Positions 15,131-30,358 are shown, counted from the stretch's first letter. The stretch is 32,250 bases of DNA from Streptomyces odonnellii (GCF_000981895.1 NZ_LATD01000072.1:1-32250), one strand, 5' to 3'. Notes: generated by a model not told the origin, from the letters alone. Made by a program: numbers and translations.

Positions 15131-15319
15131 TCAGCTCTGCGGCCCACGGCGCCGCGCCGCCGCGACATGCACCGGCAGCAGACTGAGCCCCCAACCGCCT
15201 GCCGCCACCGCGCCCTCGACCAGACCGCTGCGCTCCGGCACAAACGCGAGCCGCAGTACGGCCCACCACCACAGCCCGCCGAGAACGAGCGCCGGCAGAA
15301 GGACCCATCGCCTCACCAT
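15131..15319 (-). CDS. Small two-helix membrane protein, function unknown
   Basis: A 62-residue protein with a basic N-terminus (MVRRW), a first hydrophobic helix (about 6-27, containing LWWWAVLRLAF) and a second weaker one (about 33-54), ending in a basic stretch (ARRRGPQS). I do not recognise a family by name; similar short membrane proteins occur beside nei in Streptomyces. The ATG at 15319 has a strong ribosome binding site (GGAGGAGG) seven or so bases upstream, which supports it as a real gene. A palindromic repeat lies just upstream, and it is convergent with nei 29 bases away. Confidence 0.75.
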   Translation of the reverse strand: MVRRWVLLPALVLGGLWWWAVLRLAFVPERSGLVEGAVAAGGWGLSLLPVHVAAARRRGPQS

Positions 15320-15347
15320 GGCTGTGCCTCCTCCGGCCGACGACACC

Positions 15348-15428
15348 AGGGCCTCTCGTTTGGATCTTGCTGGGCTCGCGGCCCCTGGCACCGCTCCCTG
15401 ATCCAGCCGGATCCAAACGAACGACCCT
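15348..15428 (+). repeat. Dispersed palindromic repeat, copy 2 (81 bp)
   Basis: The element begins AGGG and ends CCCT. Its ends form an imperfect 19-bp inverted repeat: AGGG-4-TCGTTTGGATC at 15348-15366 pairs with GATCCAAACGA-4-CCCT at 15410-15428. The first 37 bases match copy 1 (1251-1314, opposite strand) at about 35 positions; copy 1 lacks about 20 internal bases. I recall very similar sequences in intergenic regions of many Streptomyces genomes, though I cannot name the family. It lies between dps and the small membrane-protein gene. Confidence 0.8.
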
Positions 15429-15539
15429 AGACCCGAACGATCAACCGCCGCGAGGGCGCATCGGATGCACACCGCGGCGCACGGAGACTTCCCGCATCTC
15501 GCGCGGAGAAGGCGCTTTCCGACTGACGCGTTCTCCGGC

Positions 15540-16010
15540 TTACGCGTTCTCCGCCTGGAACATCCACGAGTGCTTCTCAAGACCCGCCGTCACCTTGATC
15601 AGTACGTCCTGGGTGACCGGGTCCGGTGCGGCCGTCACCTCGACGCGCTCACGCATCTGCCGGATCACCGAGGCAAGCCCGTCCACCATGATCCGTACGG
15701 CGTCCGTGTCCTTGATCCACCCGTTGGGAACCGCGCCGAACGCGCTCGTCGCGGCGACCGTCGCGGCCCGTCCGTCCGGTGTCACCCCGATCGCGGCGGC
15801 CCTCTCGGCGACCGTGTCCGAGTGCTTGCGGGCCATGGTCACGACCTTGTCGAGCTGGAGATGTATGGACCGGAAGCGCGGCCCGACGATGTTCCAGTGG
15901 ATCTGCTTCGACACCAGTGCGACATCCACCAGATCCACGAGCGCGCCCTGAAGCGTCTCGGCGACAAGCTTCAGGTCTTCCTCGGGCAGGGAGCCTTTCA
16001 CGATAGCCAT
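15540..16010 (-). CDS. dps: Dps-family ferritin-like DNA protection protein
   Basis: A 156-residue mini-ferritin that would assemble into a dodecamer, oxidise and store iron and protect DNA. The ferroxidase signature is complete: KQIHWNIVGPRFRSIHLQLD followed by ARKHSDTVAERAAAIG, giving the His, His, Asp, Asp and Glu ligands at the subunit interface. The N-terminal tail is very short (MAIVKGSLPEED), so DNA binding through a basic tail is not evident. ATG at 16010 follows GGAGG with good spacing. The leader contains a GC hairpin (16044-16059). Just past the stop, GGAGAACGCGT is repeated, so the last codons of the gene are duplicated in the downstream DNA. Streptomyces have several Dps paralogues; which one this is cannot be fixed here. 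Confidence 0.93.
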   Translation of the reverse strand: MAIVKGSLPEEDLKLVAETLQGALVDLVDVALVSKQIHWNIVGPRFRSIHLQLDKVVTMARKHSDTVAERAAAIGVTPDGRAATVAATSAFGAVPNGWIKDTDAVRIMVDGLASVIRQMRERVEVTAAPDPVTQDVLIKVTAGLEKHSWMFQAENA

Positions 16011-16043
16011 GCCTGGCCTCCAGTTCCGTTCATGGTGTTCTTC

Positions 16044-16059
16044 GCCCCCGCCTGGGGGC
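16044..16059 (-). promoter_or_regulatory. GC hairpin in the dps leader
   Basis: GCCCCC and GGGGGC form a 6-bp stem with a 4-base loop, 33 bases upstream of the dps ATG. It could stabilise the leader or slow polymerase; it lies too far up to block the ribosome binding site. Confidence 0.35.
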
Positions 16060-16115
16060 AAAGGCACTTTCCACCATGGCACATATGACGCAAAACGGTC
16101 ATTTCGTGGACGACA

Positions 16116-16152
16116 GAAGCCCCGACCGGTCAACACGACCGATCGGGGCTTC
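16116..16152 (-). terminator. Strong hairpin terminator downstream of clgR
   Basis: Bases 16116-16131 and 16137-16152 form a 16-bp stem with a 5-base loop. In the minus-strand RNA the single irregular pair is a G-U wobble, while on the plus strand it is an A-C mismatch, so the structure favours the clgR transcript. No U-run follows, as usual in Streptomyces. Confidence 0.8.
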
Positions 16153-16177
16153 AGTCAAAGCTTCGAAAAACTCACCG

Positions 16178-16561
16178 TCAGGCGGCGACGACGTCCACCG
16201 CCTCGGTCGGCGCTTTGATCGTCACCCGCTCCGTCGGTACTCCCGCCACCGACGTCACAGAGACGGAATTGAGCATTGGGCGTACCGGCGCAGGCACCGG
16301 CTCGCTGGCAGCCGCCGACGCAGCCAGCTCGGCCAGCGACAGCTCGTCGCTCACTTCCCTCATGAGTTCTGACATCCGTACGTCAAGCGCGTCGCAGATC
16401 GCGGAGAGCAGTTCGGAGGATGCCTCCTTCTGCCCCCGCTCCACCTCGGAGAGATAGCCGAGCGAGACTCGGGCGGACGAGGAGACTTCGCGCAGAGTAC
16501 GGCCCTGGCGCTGGCGCTGCCGACGCAGCACGTCACCAAGCAGGCGACGGAGCAGAATCAT
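16178..16561 (-). CDS. clgR: ClgR, XRE-type regulator of clp/lon proteolysis genes
   Basis: A 127-residue DNA-binding protein. The N-terminal helix-turn-helix (about 4-65: [40 protein letters not shown]) is close to ClgR of Streptomyces, Corynebacterium and Mycobacterium, which activates clpP1P2, clpC and lon. The C-terminal half is variable and Ala/Val/Pro-rich and ends VVAA. In the Streptomyces PopR/ClgR regulators two C-terminal alanines mark the protein for ClpP degradation, so this ending is probably a degron giving feedback. ATG at 16561 has a strong GAGGAGGGAG ribosome binding site. It follows cinA by 109 bases, enough for its own promoter, though I could not pick one out. A strong terminator follows. 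Confidence 0.92.
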   Translation of the reverse strand: MILLRRLLGDVLRRQRQRQGRTLREVSSSARVSLGYLSEVERGQKEASSELLSAICDALDVRMSELMREVSDELSLAELAASAAASEPVPAPVRPMLNSVSVTSVAGVPTERVTIKAPTEAVDVVAA

Positions 16562-16670
16562 CGGTGGCTCCCTCCTCGGACCGCGTAGCCGCATCCTTCA
16601 CGCCCCACCGTACCGCCTCGCGCTGCGGCCGTGCGGGGAGCGATGTCGTGTTCACTCAGGGCTGCAAACA

Positions 16671-17219
16671 TCAATTCCCCCCGTTCTGTTCCGTATCCTG
16701 TGCCCGCCCGTTCCTTGATAGTTCGCTGAGGAGCAGCGCGAGCACGCTGCGTACACTCTCTTTACGGATGTCCGCCCGATCGCCGTTCAACCGCAAAGCG
16801 GTCACTTTCCCCACGCCGTCCGGTCCCACTACGGCCACATAGACCGTTCCGACGGGCTGTCCGTCCTGCGGCTCCGGGCCCGCGACCCCGGTCGTGGCCA
16901 CGCCCCACTCGGCGCCCAGCACCCGCCGTACCCCGGCCGCCATCTGGCGCGCGACCTCGGGGTCCACCGCGCCGCGCTCCGCCAGCAGGGTCCCGTCGAC
17001 ATCCAGTACGTCCCGTTTGAGGGCCGTCGCGTACGCCGTGACGGACCCGCGGAAGGTCCGGGAGGCGCCGGGGACGGAAGTCAGCTCCGCGGCCACCAGA
17101 CCGCCGGTGAGGGACTCCGCGACGGCCAGCGTCCCGCCGAGCGCCTCCAGGGCCACGAGCACCCGCGTCGCGTACTCCCGCGCGGGCGCCGCGTCAGGCC
17201 CGGCCGGCCTTTCGGTCAC
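16671..17219 (-). CDS. cinA: CinA C-terminal domain protein (nicotinamide-nucleotide amidase type)
   Basis: A 182-residue stand-alone CinA/PncC domain; related enzymes deamidate nicotinamide mononucleotide in NAD recycling. The motifs LAVAESLTGGLVAAELTSVPGASRTFRGSVTAYA (about 31-64) and GVATTGVAGPEPQDGQPVGTVYVAV (about 106-130) define the family. The usual ESCTGG reads ESLTGG here; the Ser and Thr are kept. The N-terminal molybdopterin-binding-like domain of long CinA proteins is absent. GTG at 17219 overlaps the pgsA stop as GTGA, so the gene is translationally coupled as third in rimO-pgsA-cinA. Confidence 0.9.
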   Translation of the reverse strand: MTERPAGPDAAPAREYATRVLVALEALGGTLAVAESLTGGLVAAELTSVPGASRTFRGSVTAYATALKRDVLDVDGTLLAERGAVDPEVARQMAAGVRRVLGAEWGVATTGVAGPEPQDGQPVGTVYVAVVGPDGVGKVTALRLNGDRADIRKESVRSVLALLLSELSRNGRAQDTEQNGGN

Positions 17220-18019
17220 CGCGCGGACTCCCCCGCGCCGGACTCACCGGACTCTCCGGAACCGGACGCCTCACCGACCGTGCCGGAGCCGACCGCACCG
17301 GACCCGTCGGCCCCGGCCGCCGCACCAGCCCCGGACACAGACCCGCCACCGGTTCCGCCACCGGCCGCGGCCGCCCGCTCCGCCGCGAGCCCCTGCCGCC
17401 GCAGCACGACCGCCTGTCGTACGTAATCCAGCCCCGTGACCACCGTCAGCACGACGGCCACCGCCATCACCCAGAAGCGGAGGGTCGCCAGCGGTCCGGT
17501 CAGCGCCAGGACGTACATCCCCGCCGCCGTCCCCTGCGCCAGGGTCTTCATCTTGCCGCCGCGGCTGGCCGGGATGACCCCGTGCCTGATCACCCAGAAC
17601 CGCATCAGCGTGATGCCGAGTTCACGGAAGAGAATGACCCCCGTCACCCACCACGGCAGATCGCCCAGCGCGGAGAGACAGATCAGCGCGGACCCCATGA
17701 TCGCCTTGTCCGCGATCGGGTCGGCGATCTTCCCGAAGTCCGTGACCAGGTTGTACGTCCGGGCGAGATGCCCGTCGAAGATGTCCGTGATCATGGCGAC
17801 GGCGAAGGCCGCCCAGGCCCAGGCGCGCCAGACGGGGTCGTACCCGCCCTCCTGGAGCAGCAGCAGCACAAAAGCGGGCACCAGGACCAGCCGCACCATG
17901 GTGAGGATATTGGCGATGTTCCACACGCTGACCTGATGAACCGCCACAGCCACCCGCTTCCTGCCGGGCGCCGGCTTCGCGCCGGCGCCGCCTGCCGCGG
18001 ATGCCGGGACTCCGGTCAT
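17216..18019 (-). CDS. pgsA: CDP-diacylglycerol-glycerol-3-phosphate 3-phosphatidyltransferase
   Basis: An integral membrane CDP-alcohol phosphatidyltransferase of 267 residues that would make phosphatidylglycerol phosphate from CDP-diacylglycerol. The catalytic motif is complete: Asp79, Asp82, Gly83, Ala86, Arg87, Gly96, Asp100, Asp104 in [10 protein letters not shown]...[10 protein letters not shown]. Hydrophobic helices surround it. The last 50 residues are a Gly/Ser/Ala-rich, acidic, low-complexity tail absent from most PgsA proteins. ATG at 18019 overlaps the rimO stop as ATGA and follows GGAGG. PgsA-type names cover related substrates; glycerol phosphate is the likeliest from the bacterial context and placement beside cinA. 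Confidence 0.92.
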   Translation of the reverse strand: MTGVPASAAGGAGAKPAPGRKRVAVAVHQVSVWNIANILTMVRLVLVPAFVLLLLQEGGYDPVWRAWAWAAFAVAMITDIFDGHLARTYNLVTDFGKIADPIADKAIMGSALICLSALGDLPWWVTGVILFRELGITLMRFWVIRHGVIPASRGGKMKTLAQGTAAGMYVLALTGPLATLRFWVMAVAVVLTVVTGLDYVRQAVVLRRQGLAAERAAAAGGGTGGGSVSGAGAAAGADGSGAVGSGTVGEASGSGESGESGAGESAR

Positions 18020-19569
18020 CTGGCCGCCTCCTCGCCCGGGATCCTGGAGTCGTCCCCGGAAAGCTCGTAGCACTCTGCCAGCAGATCCACGCCCTCGGTG
18101 CCGACCACCTTGGCCTCGACCATACGGCCGGGACGCAGCCCGGCACGCGATGTGAAAATCACCTGGCCGTCGGTCTCGGGCGCCTGGTGCGCCGCACGCC
18201 CGGTCGCCGGTTCCCCGTCGCCCGCCGAGTCCCCGAGCCCGCCCTCGGCGCCCGTTTCCGTACCGACCGACTCCACCAGCACCCGGAGGCTCTCGCCGAG
18301 CCGCTCCTCGGCGCGCTGCGCGGTCAGTTCCTCGGCCAGCCGCGACAGGTGCGCCAGCCGCTCGGCGACGGTGTCCGCGGGCAGCTTGCCGTCGTAGGTC
18401 GCCGCCTCGGTCCCGTCCTCGTCCGAGTAACCGAAAACGCCGACGGCGTCGAGCCGCGCGTCCGTGAGGAAGCGCTCCAGCTCGGCGAAGTCGGCCTCGG
18501 TCTCACCGGGGAAGCCGACGATGAAGTTGGAGCGCACTCCGGCCTGCGGCGCCTTGCCGCGGATGGTCTCCAGCAGCTCCAGGAACCGTTCGGTGTCCCC
18601 GAACCGCCGCATCGCGCGCAGCACACCGGGCGCCGAGTGCTGGAAGGAGAGATCGAAGTACGGCGCGACCTTGGGGGTCGACGTGAGGACGTCGATCAGC
18701 CCCGGCCGCATCTCGGCGGGCTGGAGATAGCTCACCCGTACCCGCTCGATCCCGTCGACCGCCGCCAGCTCGGGCAGCAGGGTCTCCAGCAGCCGGATGT
18801 CGCCGAGGTCCTTGCCGTACGAGGTGTTGTTCTCGGAGACGAGCATGACCTCCTTGACGCCCTGCTCGGCGAGCCAGCGGGTCTCGCCCAGAACGTCGGA
18901 GGGGCGGCGGGAGATGAAGGAGCCGCGGAACGACGGGATGGCGCAGAAGGAGCAGCGCCGGTCGCAGCCGGAGGCGAGCTTCACGGAGGCGACGGGGCTG
19001 TGGTCGAGCCGCCGCCGCAGCGGCGCTCTGGGCCCGGAGGCCGGGGCGAGTCCCTCCGGCAGATCCTCGGGGACAGAAGCCACTTCGGCCCGCTCCTGCC
19101 CATGACCGGGCAGTGCGACGGCCGTTCCGGTGCTCTGCCGCTCGACGGGGCTGAGCGGCAGCAGCTTGCGCCGGTCACGGGGTGTGTGCGAAGCGTGCAC
19201 GCCACCGCTCAGGATGGTCCGGAGGCGGTCGGAGATATCGGCGTAGTCGTCGAAGCCGAGAACACCGTCCGCCTCCGGCAGGGCTTCTGCCAGCTCCTTG
19301 CCGTACCGCTCGGCCATGCAGCCGACGGCGACGACGGCCTGCGTCCTGCCCTGGTCCTTGAGGTCGTTGGCCTCCAGCAGGGCGTCGACGGAGTCCTTCT
19401 TCGCGGCTTCGACGAAGCCACAGGTGTTGACCACGGCGACGTCCGCGTCCGAGGCGTCCTCGACGAGCTCCCAGCCGTCCGCTGCCAAGCGGCCTGCGAG
19501 CTCCTCCGAGTCCACCTCGTTACGGGCGCAGCCAAGTGTGACAAGGGCGACGGTACGGCGTTCGGGCAT
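18016..19569 (-). CDS. rimO: Ribosomal protein uS12 methylthiotransferase RimO
   Basis: A radical SAM methylthiotransferase of 517 residues that modifies the conserved Asp of ribosomal protein uS12. The N-terminal MTTase domain carries Cys14, Cys50 and Cys84 for one iron-sulfur cluster ([25 protein letters not shown]). The radical SAM core has CDRRCSFC with Cys202, Cys206 and Cys209. A TRAM domain closes the protein and is interrupted by a Gly/Glu/Ala-rich insert (about 430-460). A second variable insert lies between the first two domains (about 136-185), as in other actinobacteria. First gene of rimO-pgsA-cinA. ATG at 19569 lacks a clear ribosome binding site; TAGTCT lies seven bases upstream. 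Confidence 0.96.
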   Translation of the reverse strand: MPERRTVALVTLGCARNEVDSEELAGRLAADGWELVEDASDADVAVVNTCGFVEAAKKDSVDALLEANDLKDQGRTQAVVAVGCMAERYGKELAEALPEADGVLGFDDYADISDRLRTILSGGVHASHTPRDRRKLLPLSPVERQSTGTAVALPGHGQERAEVASVPEDLPEGLAPASGPRAPLRRRLDHSPVASVKLASGCDRRCSFCAIPSFRGSFISRRPSDVLGETRWLAEQGVKEVMLVSENNTSYGKDLGDIRLLETLLPELAAVDGIERVRVSYLQPAEMRPGLIDVLTSTPKVAPYFDLSFQHSAPGVLRAMRRFGDTERFLELLETIRGKAPQAGVRSNFIVGFPGETEADFAELERFLTDARLDAVGVFGYSDEDGTEAATYDGKLPADTVAERLAHLSRLAEELTAQRAEERLGESLRVLVESVGTETGAEGGLGDSAGDGEPATGRAAHQAPETDGQVIFTSRAGLRPGRMVEAKVVGTEGVDLLAECYELSGDDSRIPGEEAAR

Positions 19570-19576
19570 GGGCTCA

Positions 19577-19582
19577 AGACTA
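19577..19582 (-). promoter_or_regulatory. Candidate -10 of a leaderless rimO operon transcript
   Basis: The minus strand reads TAGTCT, fitting TANNNT, seven bases before the rimO ATG. No convincing -35 is visible. Read-through from the rodZ-like gene (stop 49 bases upstream) is also possible. Confidence 0.4.
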
Positions 19583-19618
19583 CTTTGTCCCGGACCCGCC
19601 CCTGGCGTGCAGGGTTGC

Positions 19619-20545
19619 TCAGCCGGCCTCGGGGTCGCCCTGGGTGTACGAGAGTCGCTCGACCTGTCCCGGCTCGAACTCGTCCTCGACCTTCTTGCCG
19701 TTCACGAACAGCTCGATCGCACCGGCGTTCCCGAGAATCAGATCGATCTGCTCGTCGTCCTGGAAGGTCTTGGAGTCGCCCTTGTTCAGAAGTCCGTCGA
19801 AGAGCAGCTTGCCGTCGTGCGCCTTGGCCGAGATCCAGCTCTTGTCGTCTATGGCGGACAGCCGCACCGTGACCTTGTCGAGCGGCGCCGCCGCGATGGC
19901 GCTGTCCGACGGCTCGGGCTTGGGGTTGACCGTCTTGGTGGGGCTGGGCTTGAGGTCGCTCTTCTGCGGCTTGGGGCCCTCGGCGGCCTGCTTGGTCTTG
20001 CCGGTGTCCTCCTCGCCGCCGATCAGCGTGAAGCCGGCGAAGCCGACCACGGCGACGATCGCCGCGACCATGGCCGCCGTCCAGTTGGCGTGGCGCCGCT
20101 CCGGCCGGATCCGCTCCGCCTCGAACATCGGCGCCGCGGGAGTGGGGACCGGCGGCCCGCCGTGCTCCGCGTCGAACTGCTCGACGAGCGGCTCGGGATC
20201 GATCCCGACCGCGCGGGCGAGCACTCGGATATGGCCACGGGCGTAGACATCGCCGCCGCAGCGCGAGAAGTCGTCCTGCTCGATCCCCTGCACGATGGGG
20301 ACGCGCACACGTGTGGAGCCGCTGACGTCGTCGACGGTCAGACCGGCGGCCACACGTGCTTGCTGAAGGGTCTGGCCGACCGAAGGGCGGTCATCTTCGA
20401 TCAGAGGCTGATCATCTTCAGATGAATTCCAGTCGTCCTCAAGGGAGTTCTCAAGGCCGGACCGGTCTTCGTCGGGAGGATTCCGGTCGTCTTCCGGGGA
20501 GTTGCCGTCGGGGGCACTGCCGTCGGGGGAGTTGCCGATGGACAC
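19619..20545 (-). CDS. RodZ-like membrane protein with HTH and DUF4115 domains
   Basis: A 308-residue single-pass membrane protein in the RodZ arrangement: cytoplasmic helix-turn-helix (about 54-125, [24 protein letters not shown] and [17 protein letters not shown]), transmembrane helix (about 155-177), then an extracytoplasmic Pro/Lys linker and a DUF4115 domain (about 220-305). RodZ links the cytoskeleton to wall synthesis in rods; in Streptomyces a role in wall or division is only inferred. Residues 5-52 are an unusual acidic stretch made of degenerate seven-residue units ([28 protein letters not shown]). GTG at 20545 gives the usual MSIGNSP start, with AAAGG about eight bases upstream. 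It lies between ftsK and rimO on the same strand. Confidence 0.88.
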   Translation of the reverse strand: MSIGNSPDGSAPDGNSPEDDRNPPDEDRSGLENSLEDDWNSSEDDQPLIEDDRPSVGQTLQQARVAAGLTVDDVSGSTRVRVPIVQGIEQDDFSRCGGDVYARGHIRVLARAVGIDPEPLVEQFDAEHGGPPVPTPAAPMFEAERIRPERRHANWTAAMVAAIVAVVGFAGFTLIGGEEDTGKTKQAAEGPKPQKSDLKPSPTKTVNPKPEPSDSAIAAAPLDKVTVRLSAIDDKSWISAKAHDGKLLFDGLLNKGDSKTFQDDEQIDLILGNAGAIELFVNGKKVEDEFEPGQVERLSYTQGDPEAG

Positions 20546-20849
20546 GGGGGCGCCTTTCGAGCGTGTAGCCACCTGCTGGACGTTCAGTCTATGGGTGGTA
20601 CGAAAGGGTGGGGCAACCGGGCGGATGCACTTTGTACGCCATCGGAATGACCGGACGGCGTGGCGAGGGGACATGGAGCTGTTCCCCTCCAACTTGACGT
20701 TTGGCCAAGGGAAACGGTTGCCTTCGGTTTCCCTCGGGTTCTGCCGGATCTTCCAGGACTCGCTCGGAGGCGTCGGGACAAGGCCGGATCCGGCCGGTCT
20801 TCCGGGACTCGTACAGGCGCGCTTCGGACTCGCTGGGAGATTCCGCTTC
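20546..20849. other. Intergenic region between ftsK and the rodZ-like gene
   Basis: About 300 bases without a supported gene. It must hold the end of the ftsK transcript and the promoter of the rodZ-like gene, but I cannot pick out a good -35/-10 pair. Visible features are a 14-bp palindrome GGCCGGATCCGGCC (20782-20795), three degenerate copies of CTTCCNGGACTCG between about 20745 and 20840, and a weak hairpin of AGGGAAAC with GTTTCCCT near 20725. Confidence 0.5.
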
Positions 20850-23717
20850 CTACGGTTGAGACTCCCCACGGATCACGGCGAGCACTCCATCCACTTCGTC
20901 CGCCTTCACCAGGACGTCGCGTGCCTTGGACCCCTCGCTGGGTCCGACGATGTTCCTCGACTCCATCAGGTCCATCAGCCGGCCCGCCTTGGCGAAGCCG
21001 ACGCGCAGCTTCCGCTGGAGCATCGAGGTCGAGCCGAACTGCGTGGTGACGACCAGCTCGACGGCCTGGCACAGCAGATCCAGATCGTCGCCGATGTCCT
21101 CGTCGACGTCCTTCTTCCTGGCCGTCCCGACCACCACGTCGTCGCGGAACACCGGCGCCATCTGATCCTTGCAGTGCTGGACGACCGCCGCGACTTCTTC
21201 CTCGGTGACGAACGCGCCCTGCATACGCGTCGGCTTGTTCGCACCCATGGGCAGGAACAGCCCGTCGCCCTTGCCGATCAGCTTCTCCGCACCGGGCTGG
21301 TCGAGAATGACCCGGCTGTCCGCCAGCGACGATGTCGCGAAGGCGAGCCGTGAGGGGACATTCGCCTTGATCAGGCCGGTCACCACGTCCACCGAGGGCC
21401 GCTGGGTGGCGAGTACGAGATGGATCCCGGCGGCGCGGGCCAACTGGGTGATACGGACGATGGCGTCCTCGACATCACGCGGCGCGACCATCATCAGATC
21501 GGCCAGCTCGTCCACGATCACCAGCAGATACGGGTACGGCGACAGCTCGCGCTCACTGCCCTCCGGCGGCTTCACCTTGCCGTCGCGCACGGCCCGGTTG
21601 AAGTCGTCGATGTGCCGGTAGCCGTAGGCGGCGAGGTCGTCGTAGCGCAGATCCATCTCCCGTACGACCCACTGGAGCGCCTCCGCGGCCCGCTTGGGGT
21701 TGGTGATGATCGGCGTGATCAGATGCGGGATGCCTTCGTACGCGGTCAGCTCGACCCGCTTGGGGTCGACGAGGACCATCCGTACGTCCTCCGGGGTCGC
21801 CCGGACCATCACCGAAGTGATCAGGCAGTTGATGCAGGACGACTTGCCGGAGCCGGTGGCGCCCGCGACCAGCATGTGCGGCATCTTCGCCAGGTTGGCC
21901 ATCACATAGCCGCCCTCGACGTCCTTGCCGAGCGCGACCAGCATCGGGTGGTCGTCCTCGGCGGCGTCCGCGAGCCGCAGCACATCACCGAGATTGACCA
22001 TCTCGCGGTCGGTGTTGGGGATCTCGATGCCGACCGCGGACTTGCCGGGGATCGGGGAGATGATCCGTACGTCGGGGCTGGCCACGGCGTAGGCGATGTT
22101 CTTGGTGAGCGCGGTGATCCGCTCGACCTTGACGGCCGGGCCCAGCTCCACCTCGTACCGGGTGACCGTCGGGCCACGGGTGAAGCCGGTGACGGCCGCG
22201 TCGACCTTGAACTCCATGAACACATTGGTGAGCGAGGCGACGATGGCGTCATTGGCGGCGCTGCGCGTCTTGCCGGGCCCGCCGCGTTCCAGCAGGTCCA
22301 GCGCGGGCAGCGCGTAGGTGATGTCCCCGCGGAGCTGTAGCTGTTCAGCGCGCGGGGGCAGCGGCTTGTCGATCGGGGGCGGGGGCTTGGTGAGATCCGC
22401 GACGGCGCCCGCTCCCCGCTTCCCGGGCTCGCGGGCGGCCGGCAGGGGTACGGAGCGCTCCCCGGCGCCCTCGTCGGCGCCCTGCGGCCCCTGCGCCCCT
22501 GCCAAGCCCCTTACGCGCTCCGGGGGTTCGCCGGAAAGCCCGTCGCCCGTGCGCGTCCGGTCGACGGAGACGCCCTGGGTGAGGTCCGCGACGATCGGCG
22601 AGGGGGGCATTCCGTTGAGGACGGCGCCGTCCAGCGCGGCCGCCGCTGCCGCGGCCACGTCCACCGCGTCCATCGGCCGGTCCATGGCGGGCTGCACGGA
22701 GGGGCGGCGCGGCCTGCGCCGCTTTTTGAGCGCTTCGGCCTCGGCCCGGTCGTGGTCGTACGGTCCGGCTCCGCTCCGGCGCGCGGACGGGCGGCCCGCC
22801 ACGGCCGGCAGCCCTTGGCGCCACTGGTCGTCGTACCGCTCGTCGTCGTCCTCGTACCGTTCCTCGTCGTAGCGCTCGTCGTCCGTACGCTCCGGCGCGT
22901 CCGCGGGCGCGAGGACGCCGAGTCTGGTGGCGAGCAGCCGCAGCCGCTGCGGAATGGCGTTGACGGGGGTGGCGGTGACGACCAGCAGACCGAAGAACGT
23001 GAGCAGCAGAAGCAGCGGTACGGCGAGAACCTCGCCCATGGCAACGATCAGCGGCATGGATGCGGCCCAGCCGATCAGCCCGCCCGCGTCCTGCATCGCG
23101 TCGGTGCCCGCGTCGCGCCCGGGGGCGCCACAGGCGATGTGCACCAGCCCGAGCACCCCGACGACCAGCGCGGAGAGCCCGATCGCGATCCGCCCGTTGG
23201 CCTCGGGCCGCTCCGGGTAGAGGATCAGCCGTACGGCGATCGCACCCAGCAGGACCGGCACCAGCAGATCGAGCCGGCCGAAGGCTCCGGTGATCAGCAT
23301 CTCGACCAGATCGCCCACCGGGCCGCGCAGATTCGACCAGGTACCGGCCGCGACGACCAGTGCGACACCGAGCAGCAGCAGTGCCAGCCCGTCCTTGCGG
23401 TGCGCCGGATCGAGGCCCTTCGCGCCCCGCCCTATGCCGCGGAACATCGCGCCGACACCGTGCGCCATGCCGAGCCATACGGCCCGTACCAGCCGGTACA
23501 CACCGCCGGTGGGGGACGGCGCGGGCTTGGGTGCCGGCTTGGCGGCGGCCTTCTTCGCAGGCGCCTTCTTGGCCGGTGCTTTCTTCGAGGGCGCCGATTT
23601 CTGCGCCGCGCTCTTCTTGGCGGGTGCCGCCTTCGCGGCACCGGTCGTACGGCTGGCCCGCGGCTTCGCGGCGCCCGCCGTGCCCTGGGAACCCTTGCCG
23701 GACGTACGTGAGGCCAT
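20850..23717 (-). CDS. ftsK: DNA translocase FtsK/SpoIIIE
   Basis: A 955-residue septal DNA pump that clears chromosomes from closing septa; in Streptomyces it acts during sporulation. Order: Lys/Ala/Pro-rich N-terminus (1-75), four or so transmembrane helices (about 85-260), a disordered acidic and Pro-rich linker (about 270-470), the alpha/beta motor with Walker A GATGSGKS (about 619-626, Lys625) and Walker [14 protein letters not shown] (about 730-742), and a C-terminal gamma winged helix ([23 protein letters not shown]) that reads orienting DNA sequences. ATG at 23717 ([12 protein letters not shown]) lacks a ribosome binding site and has TAACCT seven bases upstream, suggesting a leaderless mRNA. 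The frame extends 12 codons further up, which is not supported. Confidence 0.97.
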   Translation of the reverse strand: MASRTSGKGSQGTAGAAKPRASRTTGAAKAAPAKKSAAQKSAPSKKAPAKKAPAKKAAAKPAPKPAPSPTGGVYRLVRAVWLGMAHGVGAMFRGIGRGAKGLDPAHRKDGLALLLLGVALVVAAGTWSNLRGPVGDLVEMLITGAFGRLDLLVPVLLGAIAVRLILYPERPEANGRIAIGLSALVVGVLGLVHIACGAPGRDAGTDAMQDAGGLIGWAASMPLIVAMGEVLAVPLLLLLTFFGLLVVTATPVNAIPQRLRLLATRLGVLAPADAPERTDDERYDEERYEDDDERYDDQWRQGLPAVAGRPSARRSGAGPYDHDRAEAEALKKRRRPRRPSVQPAMDRPMDAVDVAAAAAAALDGAVLNGMPPSPIVADLTQGVSVDRTRTGDGLSGEPPERVRGLAGAQGPQGADEGAGERSVPLPAAREPGKRGAGAVADLTKPPPPIDKPLPPRAEQLQLRGDITYALPALDLLERGGPGKTRSAANDAIVASLTNVFMEFKVDAAVTGFTRGPTVTRYEVELGPAVKVERITALTKNIAYAVASPDVRIISPIPGKSAVGIEIPNTDREMVNLGDVLRLADAAEDDHPMLVALGKDVEGGYVMANLAKMPHMLVAGATGSGKSSCINCLITSVMVRATPEDVRMVLVDPKRVELTAYEGIPHLITPIITNPKRAAEALQWVVREMDLRYDDLAAYGYRHIDDFNRAVRDGKVKPPEGSERELSPYPYLLVIVDELADLMMVAPRDVEDAIVRITQLARAAGIHLVLATQRPSVDVVTGLIKANVPSRLAFATSSLADSRVILDQPGAEKLIGKGDGLFLPMGANKPTRMQGAFVTEEEVAAVVQHCKDQMAPVFRDDVVVGTARKKDVDEDIGDDLDLLCQAVELVVTTQFGSTSMLQRKLRVGFAKAGRLMDLMESRNIVGPSEGSKARDVLVKADEVDGVLAVIRGESQP

Positions 23718-23724
23718 GGTGGTG

Positions 23725-23730
23725 AGGTTA
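23725..23730 (-). promoter_or_regulatory. Candidate -10 of a leaderless ftsK transcript
   Basis: The minus strand reads TAACCT, fitting TANNNT, seven bases before the ftsK ATG. A -35 is not evident; TGTCGA lies 16 bases further up. Confidence 0.4.
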
Positions 23731-23883
23731 CCGGTGCGCACGGCCGTCGACACGTGTGCCTACTGCTTCACCCGTAGGTGTCGTCCGCAAGTCAGCAGGA
23801 AAGTGACGCCGATTCAGCCGCTCCTGTCCGCCGGCCGCTCCTGCGCTTCACTTCCGCAAGGGACTTCGGCTCCCCCGGAGGCT

Positions 23884-24552
23884 TCAGCTCTGTGAGGGAA
23901 GGGTGGGCGTACCGCTTCCGGTGCCGGGCTCCAGCGCGTCCAGCGCCCGCCGCAGTCCGGTGAGTTTACGTTCGAGATGAGCGGCGGTCGCCACGGCGGA
24001 GGCGTCCGCCGAATCGTCGTCGAGCTGCTTGGAGAGTGCTTCCGCCTGCTCTTCGACAGCCGCGAGCCGCGCGGAGAGTTCGGCCAGCAGACCGGCCGGT
24101 TCCTTGGCCTCGCCCGCTCCGGCCAACTGAAGTCTGAGCAGCTCGGCCTGTTCCTTGAGTTTGCAGTTCTTCATGTACAGCTCGACGAACACCGAGACCT
24201 TGGCGCGCAGCACCCAGGGGTCGAACGGCTTCGAGATGTAGTCCACCGCGCCCGCCGCGTATCCCCGGAAGGTGTGGTGCGGGCCGTGGTTGATGGCCGT
24301 GAGGAAGATGATCGGGATGTCGCGCGTCCGCTCACGGCGCTTGATGTGCGCGGCCGTCTCGAAGCCATCCATCCCGGGCATCTGGACATCAAGCAGGATG
24401 ACCGCGAAGTCGTCCGTCAGCAGCGCTTTGAGCGCTTCCTCCCCGGACGATGCCCGCACCAGTGTCTGATCGAGCGCGGAGAGAATGGCCTCCAGCGCCA
24501 GCAGATTCTCCGGCCGGTCATCGACCAGGAGGATCTTGGCCTTCTGCACCAT
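23884..24552 (-). CDS. osaB: Response regulator OsaB
   Basis: A 222-residue cytoplasmic protein with a receiver domain (1-122) and a C-terminal coiled coil (about 128-210) and no DNA-binding domain. The receiver has Asp11 and Asp12, phosphoacceptor Asp55 (LLDVQMPGMDG), Thr85 and Lys108 (SKPFDP). By sequence and position beside the multi-HAMP kinase it corresponds to OsaB, the osmoadaptation regulator of S. coelicolor, whose loss blocks aerial growth on high-osmolarity medium. ATG at 24552 has AGGAGG ten bases upstream. Its 277-bp upstream gap to osaA includes a GC hairpin near 24598-24622 and must hold its own promoter. Output is probably through protein contacts made by the coiled coil. Confidence 0.9.
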   Translation of the reverse strand: MVQKAKILLVDDRPENLLALEAILSALDQTLVRASSGEEALKALLTDDFAVILLDVQMPGMDGFETAAHIKRRERTRDIPIIFLTAINHGPHHTFRGYAAGAVDYISKPFDPWVLRAKVSVFVELYMKNCKLKEQAELLRLQLAGAGEAKEPAGLLAELSARLAAVEEQAEALSKQLDDDSADASAVATAAHLERKLTGLRRALDALEPGTGSGTPTLPSQS

Positions 24553-24829
24553 GGCCGCCCGTCCTCCTCGCCCCGGCATGGGATGCCCCCCGCTCACGGC
24601 GCCCCGCGTCACAGCGGGCGCCGCCCCAGGGGACGACTCCCTTACGCCGTCCGTCCTTGTGCCGGTCATGGTAGCCGCACCCCGCCTGTCGCCACACCCT
24701 GTCACCGTGATGTCACTGTGCACAAAGCAGAAACGTAGCGCGAGATCAGAAGGTTCCCCGAATATGCCCGCCTCACACGGCGTCGGGCGCGCTCCGTCAG
24801 GACATTGTGACGTTTCTCCTGCCCGCCGG

Positions 24830-30358
<5,529 letters not shown>

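Noticed and set aside
20782..20795. GGCCGGATCCGGCC palindrome as an operator
   Set aside because: Such GC palindromes arise readily in DNA of this composition, and no promoter element is placed near it.
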